64,000 nucleotides of DNA from Marinobacter qingdaonensis (lineage in GTDB: Bacteria; Pseudomonadota; Gammaproteobacteria; Pseudomonadales; Oleiphilaceae): NCBI RefSeq assembly GCF_034555935.1, contig NZ_JAYDCJ010000003.1, positions 558,001-622,000 of the forward strand, written 5' to 3'. This document shows, piece by piece, positions 8,835-16,320 of the stretch. Each line of letters starts with the position of its first letter. Within the stretch, counting starts at the first letter, position 1. The position numbers were made by a program, and so were the translations under genes. The notes under the pieces were generated by a model. The model had not been told where the DNA came from. It saw only the letters and a program-made list of their open reading frames with translations, and ran no database searches.

Positions 8835-10916
8835 ATGGCAACACAGGATTTTCTGGTCGAACTGGGCACCGAAGAGCTGCCCCCGAAAGCACTCAAGCCG
8901 CTGTCTGACGCCTTTACCCGGGGCATCAGCCAGGGCCTGACCGACGCCGGCATCGCCTTTGGCACGGTCGAAACCTTCGCCGCGCCCCGGCGTCTGGCCG
9001 TGCGGGTCCGCGACCTGGCCGACGCCCAGCCGGACAAGCCGGTGGAAAAACGCGGTCCGGCGGTCAAGGCCGCCTTCGACGACGCCGGCAACCCGACCCG
9101 GGCGCTGACCGGCTTTGCCACCTCCCTGGGCGTGACCCCGGATCAGCTCGACACCATGGAAACCGACAAGGGCGCCTGGGTGGTGTATCGCACCGTCGAG
9201 CAGGGCAAGCCGACCGTGGAGCTGATGCCGGAGCTGGTGGAGCAGTCCCTGGCGGCGCTACCGATTCCCAAGCGCATGCGTTGGGGCGCGCATCGCACCG
9301 AGTTTGTCCGTCCGGTGCACTGGGTGGTGCTGCTGTACGGCAACAAGGTCATTGATAGCCCGATCATGGGCCTGACCCCGGGCAACAAGACCCGCGGCCA
9401 CCGCTTCCATTGCCCGAAAACCCTGATCGTACCGACCCCGGACGACTACGAGGTGGTGCTCAAGCAGGAAGGCTTCGTGCTCGCCGATTTTGCCGAGCGC
9501 CGTGAGCAGATCCGCGCCGGTGTGGCCGAACTGGCGGAACGCGAGGCCGGCGGCAAGGCGGTCATCGATGAGGACCTGCTGGACGAGGTCACCGCCCTGA
9601 ACGAATGGCCGGTGCCGCTGATGGGCCGGTTCGAGGACCGCTTCCTGGAGGTGCCGGCGGAAGCCCTGATCTCCTCCATGAAGGAGCACCAGAAGTACTT
9701 CCACGTGGTGGCCGCCGATGGCGAGATGCTGCCGCTGTTCATCACCGTCGCCAACATCGACAGCAAGGACCCGGCCCAGGTCATCTCCGGCAACGAGAAG
9801 GTGATCCGCCCGCGGTTGTCGGACGCCGCCTTCTTCTACGAGACCGATCGCAAGAGCCGGCTTGAGGACCGCATCGACCGGCTCAAGCCGATCGTGTTCC
9901 AGGAAAAACTGGGCAGCCTCTACGACAAGTCGGTGCGCGTGGCCGCCCTGGCCAGCAAGATCGCCGACGCCATCGGCAGCGACCCGGCCCTGGCCGAGCG
10001 CGCCGCGATGCTGGCCAAGACCGACCTGGTCACCGAGATGGTGCTCGAGTTCACCGACCTGCAGGGCATCATGGGCCAGTACTACGCCAGCCACGACGGC
10101 GAGGCCGCGGACGTGGCCAAGGCCCTGAACGAGCAGTACATGCCGCGCTTCGCCGGCGACGACCTGCCCACCACCCTGACCGGCTGCGCCATCGCCATCG
10201 CCGACCGGCTCGATTCCCTGGTCGGTCTGTTCGGCATCAACCAGCCGCCGTCCGGTACCCGGGATCCGTTCGCCCTGCGTCGGGCCTCCCTGGGGGTGCT
10301 GCGCATCATCATCGAGCGCGAGCTGCCGCTGGACCTGCAGACCTGCTGCGAGTGGGCGGCGGAGAACTTCACCGTGCTGACCGAGTCGGACACCGCGGCC
10401 ACGGTGGTGGATTACATGCTGGAGCGGTTCCGGGCCCATTACGAGGAACTGGGCATCGGCGCCGAAGTGTATCTGGCGGTGCACGCCCGCCGGCCGACCC
10501 GGCCGCTCGACTTTGACCGTCGGGTCAAGGCGGTGGAGGCCTTCCGCCAGCTGCCGGAAGCCCAGGCCCTGGCCGGCGCCAACAAGCGGGTGTCCAACAT
10601 CCTGACCAAGCAGGGCGGGGACGACATCGGCGAGTCGGTCGATACCGGCCTGCTCCAGGACGCCGCCGAGAAAGCCCTGGCCGAGCAGGTCGCGCACCAG
10701 GCCGAGCAGGTCCTGCCGCTGTTCGAGCAGGGCGACTACGCCAGCGCGCTGCGCTCCCTGGCCAGCCTGCGGGAACCGGTGGATAACTTCTTCGACCAGG
10801 TCATGGTCATGGCCGAGGACGACGCCACCCGGAACAACCGCCTGGCGCTGCTGAACCGCCTGCGCAATCTGTTCCTGCGTGTGGCCGACATCTCGCTGCT
10901 GCCCACGGCAGGCTGA
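8835..10916 (+). CDS. glyS: Glycyl-tRNA synthetase beta subunit
   Basis: The 693-residue protein is the tRNA-recognising subunit of alpha2beta2 GlyRS. It has the usual N-terminus (DFLVELGTEELPPKAL), the conserved ISSMKEHQKYF and GNEKVIRPRLSDAAFFYETD segments and a C-terminal DALR-type anticodon-binding region (VMVMAEDDATRNNRLALL). The length matches the family. It directly follows glyQ with a 2-bp gap and is followed by gmhB, an order shared with pseudomonads. Confidence 0.97.
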   Translation: MATQDFLVELGTEELPPKALKPLSDAFTRGISQGLTDAGIAFGTVETFAAPRRLAVRVRDLADAQPDKPVEKRGPAVKAAFDDAGNPTRALTGFATSLGVTPDQLDTMETDKGAWVVYRTVEQGKPTVELMPELVEQSLAALPIPKRMRWGAHRTEFVRPVHWVVLLYGNKVIDSPIMGLTPGNKTRGHRFHCPKTLIVPTPDDYEVVLKQEGFVLADFAERREQIRAGVAELAEREAGGKAVIDEDLLDEVTALNEWPVPLMGRFEDRFLEVPAEALISSMKEHQKYFHVVAADGEMLPLFITVANIDSKDPAQVISGNEKVIRPRLSDAAFFYETDRKSRLEDRIDRLKPIVFQEKLGSLYDKSVRVAALASKIADAIGSDPALAERAAMLAKTDLVTEMVLEFTDLQGIMGQYYASHDGEAADVAKALNEQYMPRFAGDDLPTTLTGCAIAIADRLDSLVGLFGINQPPSGTRDPFALRRASLGVLRIIIERELPLDLQTCCEWAAENFTVLTESDTAATVVDYMLERFRAHYEELGIGAEVYLAVHARRPTRPLDFDRRVKAVEAFRQLPEAQALAGANKRVSNILTKQGGDDIGESVDTGLLQDAAEKALAEQVAHQAEQVLPLFEQGDYASALRSLASLREPVDNFFDQVMVMAEDDATRNNRLALLNRLRNLFLRVADISLLPTAG

Positions 10917-10947
10917 CGGACGCTGGCGCAGGGGCGAACGGGACCAG

Positions 10948-11505
10948 ATGCTGATCATCCTCGACCGGGACGGGGTCATCAACGAGTACGATGGCAATTA
11001 CATCTGCTCGGCCGACGACTGGCACCCGATCACCGGTAGCATCGACGCGGTGGCCCGGCTGTGCCACGCCGGCCACCGCATCGCCATCGCCACCAACCAG
11101 TCCGGCATCGCCCGCGGCTTCTACGACGTCGACGAACTCGACGCCATGCACGACAAGCTCGAGCAGCTGGTGGAGGCGGCCGGCGGCTGCATCGACCTGA
11201 TCGCCTACTGCCCGCACCATCCGGACGACCACTGCCGCTGTCGCAAGCCGCTGACCGGGCTGCTGGGCCAGATCCAGAGCCACTACCACCTGGACTCCCT
11301 GGCCGGCGCCATCATGGTGGGGGACAGCCGCAAGGACCTGGAAGCCGCCTTCGCAGCGGACTGTCAGCCGGTCCTGGTGCGGACCGGAAACGGCACCGAC
11401 ACCGAGCGCCATCTGGACGCCCGGCCCATTCCCGGCGCCGAGGTGGCCATCTACGACTCCCTCAGCACCTTTACGGATGCGCTTTTATCCGCAGAGGGCT
11501 GGTAA
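10948..11505 (+). CDS. gmhB: D-glycero-beta-D-manno-heptose-1,7-bisphosphate 7-phosphatase
   Basis: The 185-residue HAD-superfamily phosphatase makes heptose-1-phosphate for ADP-heptose and the lipopolysaccharide inner core. Visible motifs are DRDGVIN (nucleophile and acid Asp) near the N-terminus, ATNQSGIARG, the Cys/His zinc loop CPHHPDDHCRCRKP and the GDSRKDLEAA metal motif. The ATG at 10948 is chosen because the catalytic motif begins five residues later. A longer frame overlapping glyS is not supported. Related HisB-N phosphatases share the fold, but the zinc loop spacing fits GmhB. Confidence 0.92.
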   Translation: MLIILDRDGVINEYDGNYICSADDWHPITGSIDAVARLCHAGHRIAIATNQSGIARGFYDVDELDAMHDKLEQLVEAAGGCIDLIAYCPHHPDDHCRCRKPLTGLLGQIQSHYHLDSLAGAIMVGDSRKDLEAAFAADCQPVLVRTGNGTDTERHLDARPIPGAEVAIYDSLSTFTDALLSAEGW

Positions 11506-11521
11506 AACCGGAGTGAATCCG

Positions 11522-11527
11522 TATAAT
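11522..11527 (+). promoter_or_regulatory. -10 element of the tRNA-Pro promoter
   Basis: A perfect TATAAT lies 14 bp before the mature tRNA 5' end. The -35 region is not clear. Confidence 0.5.
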
Positions 11528-11540
11528 ACCGGCCGTTGTT

Positions 11541-11617
<77 letters not shown>

Positions 11618-11827
11618 TTTTCCCGCTTTTCCCCGACTGTTCTCCGATTTTCCCTGCTTGTCTCCCTACCCCCAGTTCAGGGTGTGAAACCGCGTTCATT
11701 ATCGGCTAGAGTCTATCCATGCCATAGGCACACGCGCCGGCTCGGAGCACCGATCTGGCAGGGACTACCGACGCCCATCCAAGCGCCAGGCTTTGGGTGA
11801 GTGACTATCGGTCAGGTGAGGGACTAC

Positions 11828-13117
11828 ATGCAGCTATCGGCAGAGACCAGGCTCAAGGCCATCCTCGAGGGAACCGGGGCCGGCACTTGGGAACTGAATC
11901 TGGACACCTACGAGGTGATCTTCAACGAACGCTGGGCCCAGATGCTCGGCTACACCTTGGATGAGTTGAACCCCGTTTCTTTCGAAACCTGGGAGCGGCT
12001 GTGCCACCCGGACGACGTTCGCGCTGCCCATCTGGCCCTGGCCGACTACCTGAACGGCAACAGCCCACAATACGAGTGTGTCCTGCGCATGCGCCACCGC
12101 GACGGCGACTGGCGCTACATCCACACCCGCGGCACCCTGTTCAACCATGGCGACGACCCGGACAGCCGCTGGCTCATGGGTACCCACCTGGATGTGACCG
12201 AGGAGAAGCTGGTCCAGAACCAGCTGCACCGGCTGGCGCAATCCCTGCCCGGCGTCATCTACACCTACGTGGTCGAACCCGACGGCCAGTTCCATTTTCC
12301 CTACCTGAGCCGGAAAACCGAGGAGTTCTTCGGCATCAGCGCCGAACAGGCCCGGGCCAATCCGCAGCTGCTGTTCGACACCATTCACCCGGACGACCTG
12401 GACCGGCTGCAGGCCAGCATCGACGAGTCGGCCCGGACCCTGAACGAGTGGGTCTGCGACTACCGGGTGGTGGTCGGTGATCAGGTCCAGTGGGTGCGGG
12501 GCGTGTCCACCCCGGAACAGGACCTGGATGGCAGCATCACCTGGCACGGGGTGATCACCAACATCGACGAGCGCAAACGGCTGGAACTCGAGCTGCAGGA
12601 GTTATCGATCACCGACGAGCTGACCGGCCTGTACAACCGCCGGTACATGCTGCAGCGGCTCGAGGAGCTGACCGCCCAGCAGGAACGGTACGGCCACCCG
12701 TTCTCACTGATTTCCCTGGACATCGACTTCTTCAAGGCCATCAATGATTCCTGGGGCCACCCCATGGGCGACACGGTCCTGCGCACCTTTGCCGAACTGA
12801 TCGAGCACGGCACGCGTAAAACAGACGTGGTGGCCCGCACCGGCGGCGAGGAATTCATCGTGCTCATGCCCAATACCCGGCTGGACGATGCCCGCCACGT
12901 CGCCGAGGCCCTGCGCATTGCGCTGGAGTCGGAAACCTTTGTCAGCGACGAAGGCGAGGACTTCACCGTCACCCTGAGTGCCGGGGTGGTGAGCTGGTCA
13001 CCCGGGGTGGCTACGGTCCGGGAGCTGTTGTCCCAGTGCGACCGGTCGCTGTACGAGGCCAAGCGCGCGGGCCGCAACCGGGTCGTCATCCAGGGCGAAG
13101 CCAACCAGAACGCCTGA
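11828..13117 (+). CDS. PAS-PAS-GGDEF diguanylate cyclase
   Basis: The protein (about 429 aa) has two PAS/PAC sensor units (about residues 8-130 and 135-250; PAC parts MGTHLDVTEEKL and TNIDERKRLEL) and a C-terminal GGDEF domain starting at SITDELTGLYNRRYML. The active-site loop is GGEEF. An inhibitory I-site RxxD (RKTD) lies exactly five residues before it, so feedback-controlled c-di-GMP synthesis is expected. No transmembrane segment is seen, so it is a cytosolic sensor of unknown ligand. The ATG at 11828 has a GGTGAGG ribosome site; an in-frame GTG at 11801 is the alternative. Confidence 0.9.
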   Translation: MQLSAETRLKAILEGTGAGTWELNLDTYEVIFNERWAQMLGYTLDELNPVSFETWERLCHPDDVRAAHLALADYLNGNSPQYECVLRMRHRDGDWRYIHTRGTLFNHGDDPDSRWLMGTHLDVTEEKLVQNQLHRLAQSLPGVIYTYVVEPDGQFHFPYLSRKTEEFFGISAEQARANPQLLFDTIHPDDLDRLQASIDESARTLNEWVCDYRVVVGDQVQWVRGVSTPEQDLDGSITWHGVITNIDERKRLELELQELSITDELTGLYNRRYMLQRLEELTAQQERYGHPFSLISLDIDFFKAINDSWGHPMGDTVLRTFAELIEHGTRKTDVVARTGGEEFIVLMPNTRLDDARHVAEALRIALESETFVSDEGEDFTVTLSAGVVSWSPGVATVRELLSQCDRSLYEAKRAGRNRVVIQGEANQNA

Positions 13118-13170
13118 GACCGGTGGCCCGTTCCACCTTCACAGCAACAACAACCAACGGAGTATACGCA

Positions 13171-13542
13171 ATGATTGGATACGTCACCATCGGGGTCAGC
13201 GACATGGCCAAGGCCAAGGCCTTCTACTCGGAGCTGTTGGCCGACCTGGACGCCAAGGTCCTGCTGGACATGGGCCGGATCGCGTTTATCGGCAAGAGCA
13301 TGGGCTCGCCCATGCTGGCGGTGTGCGAGCCCTTCAACAAGGAGCCCAATAACCCCGGCAATGGCAACATGGTGGCCATCCATCCGGGTTCCAAAGAGGC
13401 GGTGGACAGCCACTACCACAAGGCCATCGAGCTGGGCGCCACCTGCGATGGTGAGCCCGGCCAGCGCATCCCGAACCAGTTCTACGGCGCCTACGTCAAA
13501 GACCCGGACGGCAACAAGCTGGCGTTTTTCCACTTCGGCTAG
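13171..13542 (+). CDS. VOC (glyoxalase/dioxygenase-fold) family protein
   Basis: The 123-residue protein is a single vicinal-oxygen-chelate domain: MIGYVTIGVSDMAKAKAFY at the start and GAYVKDPDGNKLAFFHF at the end, with the paired beta-alpha-beta layout of glyoxalase I-like proteins. A metal-binding His/Glu set cannot be assigned with confidence, so the substrate is unknown. The start has a GGAG ribosome site. It lies 53 bp after the diguanylate cyclase and may be co-transcribed with it. A bidirectional terminator follows. Confidence 0.85.
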   Translation: MIGYVTIGVSDMAKAKAFYSELLADLDAKVLLDMGRIAFIGKSMGSPMLAVCEPFNKEPNNPGNGNMVAIHPGSKEAVDSHYHKAIELGATCDGEPGQRIPNQFYGAYVKDPDGNKLAFFHFG

Positions 13543-13544
13543 AA

Positions 13545-13576
13545 CCAAAAAGGCCCTCGTCACGAGGGCCTTTTGG
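13545..13576. terminator. Bidirectional terminator between the VOC gene and fruA
   Basis: AGGCCCTCGT and ACGAGGGCCT form a perfect stem flanked by an A-run on one side and a T-run on the other. It can serve both convergent genes. Confidence 0.9.
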
Positions 13577-13597
13577 TCGGCGTCCGGTCAACGATAC

Positions 13598-15349
13598 TCA
13601 GATCGACGCCGATGCCACTTCCGCCTTGCCGCCCTTGACCGCGGCGTAGCCGAAGCCGATCACCAGGGCACCGACGGTGATGGCGATCAGGTAGGGCAGT
13701 ACCGTACTGACCGCGTTCGGGATGGCCAGCACAAACAGGCCTCCGTGCGGCGCCATCAGCTTGACCGTGAACAGCATCGACAGGGCTCCGGTCAGGGCGC
13801 CACCGACCATGCACACCGGAATCACCCGCAGCGGGTCCTTGGCCATGAACGGAATGGCACCTTCCGAGATGAAACACAGCCCGAGTACGAACGACGCCCG
13901 CCCGGCCTGACGTTCAGCCTCGGCAAACTTGCGCCGGGCGACAAACGACGCCACCCCCATGCCCAGGGCCGGCACCATGCCCGAGGCCATGATCGCCGCC
14001 ATCGGCGCAGAGCCGCCGCTGCCTTCGGACAGCAGACCCACACCAAAGGTGTAGGCGGCCTTGTTGACCGGTCCGCCCAGATCGAAACACATCATCGCGC
14101 CGAGGATAGCCCCCAGCAGCACCGCGTTGGTGGTGCCCATGCTCTCCAGGAACCCGGTCAGGGCGTCCATGATCGCGGCCATGGGTTCGCCGATGACGTA
14201 AATCATGGCCAGGCCGGTGACCAGGCTGGCGAACAGGGGAATGATCAGGATCGGCTTGAGCGATTCCACACTTTCCGGCAGCGGCAGCTTCTGACTGATC
14301 AGGCGGGCCACGTAGCCGGCCAGGAAACCGGCGGCGATGCCACCGAGGAACCCGGCGCCCAGCTCACCGGCCAGGTAGCCGCCAATCATGCCCGGCGCCA
14401 ACCCCGGTCGGTCGGCAATGGACCAGGCGATGTACCCGGCCAGCAGCGGAATCATCAGCTTGAACGCGGTGCCACCGCCGATCTGCATCAGCGCCTCGGC
14501 CAGGGTGCCCGGCTCCTGGAACGCCTCGATGCCGAACACAAACGACAGGGCAATCAGCAGACCACCGGCCACCACCATGGGCAGCATGAACGACACCCCG
14601 GTCAGCAGGTGTTTGTACGGGCCCCGCTTTTCCTCACCGCCGCCGGTGCCGGCACGCTGGGCGTCGGCCTTCAGCACCTGGGCCTCGGCCAGGGCTCCGG
14701 CCAGGGTGTCCGCCGGCTGTTTCAGGGCGGCGCCGGTGGAGCAGCGCCAGACCCGTTTGCCGGCGAACCGGCTCGGATCGACCTCGATGTCGCAGGCCAG
14801 GACCACGACATCGGCGTCGGCGATCTCGGCCTCGGTGAGCGGGTCCTGGGCCCCGACCGAGCCCTGGGTTTCGACCCGGATCCGGTGGCCGGCGGTCTCC
14901 GCGGCCGCGGTCAGGGCCTCGGCCGCCATGAAGGTGTGCGCCACGCCGGTAGGGCAGGCGGTCACCGCAACAATCCGCTGCCCCGACTCGGCAGCGGCGT
15001 CGGCCACCGGAGCCTGGGTCTCGGCCTGGGCCGGTGACCAGGGTTCGGCCTGGCGTTCCGCCGCAGTCAGGACCGCGGCCGGATCCGGCAGTGCCTCGGC
15101 CACCGGCACCTGGTACAGCGGTTTACCGGCGTAGGCGTTCAGGTCCGTCGGCGCGCCCAGAGCGGCCACCACCAGATCGGCGCCGGCGATGTCGGCGGCC
15201 GCGGGCAGGGCATCGGCTCGGTCCCCGGGCCCGCGGACGTCGGTATGGACCTGCCAGCCGCGCTGGTCGGCGGCACGGGTCAGGGCCCGGGCGGCCAGAA
15301 AACTGGTGGCGACGCCCTGGGGACAGGAGGTCACAATGATGATGTTCAT
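13598..15349 (-). CDS. fruA: PTS fructose transporter subunit IIB'BC
   Basis: The 583-residue membrane protein imports fructose and phosphorylates it to fructose-1-phosphate. Domain order is a degenerate IIB' domain (TSCPQGVATSF at the N-terminus), an active IIB domain with phosphocysteine (TACPTGVAHTFMAAEAL near residue 130), then a IIC domain of about eight membrane segments from residue 240 on (LLTGVSFMLPMVVAGGLL, GGPVNKAAYTFG). Its start overlaps the fruK stop by 4 bases. It is the last gene of fruBKA, followed by a strong terminator. Confidence 0.96.
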   Translation of the reverse strand: MNIIIVTSCPQGVATSFLAARALTRAADQRGWQVHTDVRGPGDRADALPAAADIAGADLVVAALGAPTDLNAYAGKPLYQVPVAEALPDPAAVLTAAERQAEPWSPAQAETQAPVADAAAESGQRIVAVTACPTGVAHTFMAAEALTAAAETAGHRIRVETQGSVGAQDPLTEAEIADADVVVLACDIEVDPSRFAGKRVWRCSTGAALKQPADTLAGALAEAQVLKADAQRAGTGGGEEKRGPYKHLLTGVSFMLPMVVAGGLLIALSFVFGIEAFQEPGTLAEALMQIGGGTAFKLMIPLLAGYIAWSIADRPGLAPGMIGGYLAGELGAGFLGGIAAGFLAGYVARLISQKLPLPESVESLKPILIIPLFASLVTGLAMIYVIGEPMAAIMDALTGFLESMGTTNAVLLGAILGAMMCFDLGGPVNKAAYTFGVGLLSEGSGGSAPMAAIMASGMVPALGMGVASFVARRKFAEAERQAGRASFVLGLCFISEGAIPFMAKDPLRVIPVCMVGGALTGALSMLFTVKLMAPHGGLFVLAIPNAVSTVLPYLIAITVGALVIGFGYAAVKGGKAEVASASI

Positions 15350-16320
15350 AACGGCATCTCCCCATTATTGTTATCGTCGGGCCAGGGCTGGACCCGGGTG
15401 TGATCGAGCAGGGTGGTGAAGTCCGGTGCGGCCGGGTCGGCCACGCCCGCGTGCTGGACGCACTCGGCCGACAGGGCAGTGGCAAAGGCCAGGCGCGCCC
15501 GCGCCGTGGCGGCGGCGTCGGTCTTGAGCTGGCCATGGAGCAGGCCCGCCAGCAGGCTGTCGCCGGCGCACACGGTACTGACGACGGTGACCGGCGGCGG
15601 CGTCGAACGGTAGCAGCCCTCGGGGCCAAACCAGAGCACCCCGTCCGCGCCCAGGGACACGATCACCTGGTCGACACCGCCGGCGCGCATGCGCCCCGCC
15701 GCCTCGGCGACCTGATCCAGGGTGGTCAGGGCCGTTCCAGCCCAGACCGACAATTCATCCAGATTGGGTTTGACCGCATCGGGCCCGGCCGACAGACCGG
15801 CGTCAAGGGCCTCGGCGCTGGCGTCCAGCCACACCGGCTTGCCCGCCCGGCGCACCAGGGTCACCAGCCGGGCCACCGCCGACGCCGGCAGATCCGCCGG
15901 CAGGCTGCCAGCAATCAGCACTACGTCCTGGTCCGCCAGCAGCGGCGCCAACCGGAATTCCAGCCGGCTGAGGGCATCGGCGGGGGCACTGAACCCGGGT
16001 CCGTTGACGTCGGTGACCCGGCCGCCGTGTTCGGCAATCTTGATATTGATCCGGTTCTGACCCGGCACCCGGACAAAGCTGTCGCTCAGGGCCTCATCGG
16101 CGAACAGCCGCTCGAAGGGCGCGGCATTGGCCTCGCCCAGCAGGCCGCTGACGGTGACCTGGTGCCCGAGCCGGGCCAACACCCGGCCGGCGTTGATGCC
16201 CTTGCCCGCCGGTTCCAGGCGGGTGGCGCTGGTGCGATTGACCCGGCCCGGCTCCAGGCCGGGCAACTCGGCGTTGAGGTCGAGCGCCGGGTTCAGGGTG
16301 ATGGTCAGGATGCGGGCCAT
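15346..16320 (-). CDS. fruK: 1-phosphofructokinase
   Basis: The 324-residue PfkB-family kinase phosphorylates fructose-1-phosphate to fructose-1,6-bisphosphate. Features seen are the N-terminal LNPALDLNAELPGLEPG, PAGKGINAGRVLARLG near residue 40 and the C-terminal anion-hole motif VCAGDSLLAGLLHG with the catalytic Asp. It sits between fruB and fruA, overlapping both by a few bases, so the three are translated as a coupled unit. In Cra systems fructose-1-phosphate, its substrate, is also the inducer that releases the regulator. Confidence 0.96.
   Translation of the reverse strand: MARILTITLNPALDLNAELPGLEPGRVNRTSATRLEPAGKGINAGRVLARLGHQVTVSGLLGEANAAPFERLFADEALSDSFVRVPGQNRINIKIAEHGGRVTDVNGPGFSAPADALSRLEFRLAPLLADQDVVLIAGSLPADLPASAVARLVTLVRRAGKPVWLDASAEALDAGLSAGPDAVKPNLDELSVWAGTALTTLDQVAEAAGRMRAGGVDQVIVSLGADGVLWFGPEGCYRSTPPPVTVVSTVCAGDSLLAGLLHGQLKTDAAATARARLAFATALSAECVQHAGVADPAAPDFTTLLDHTRVQPWPDDNNNGEMPL

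Noticed and set aside
10787..10795. GGTGGATAA in glyS and similar one-mismatch DnaA boxes (TGTGGATAT at 34384, TTATCCGCA near 11484)
   Set aside because: Single-mismatch sites are expected much more often by chance, so only exact matches were counted outside oriC.
15346..15361. Separate start of the fru genes after fruK
   Set aside because: The 4-base overlap of fruK and fruA and the 1-base overlap of fruB and fruK leave no room for an internal promoter, so they are treated as one operon.
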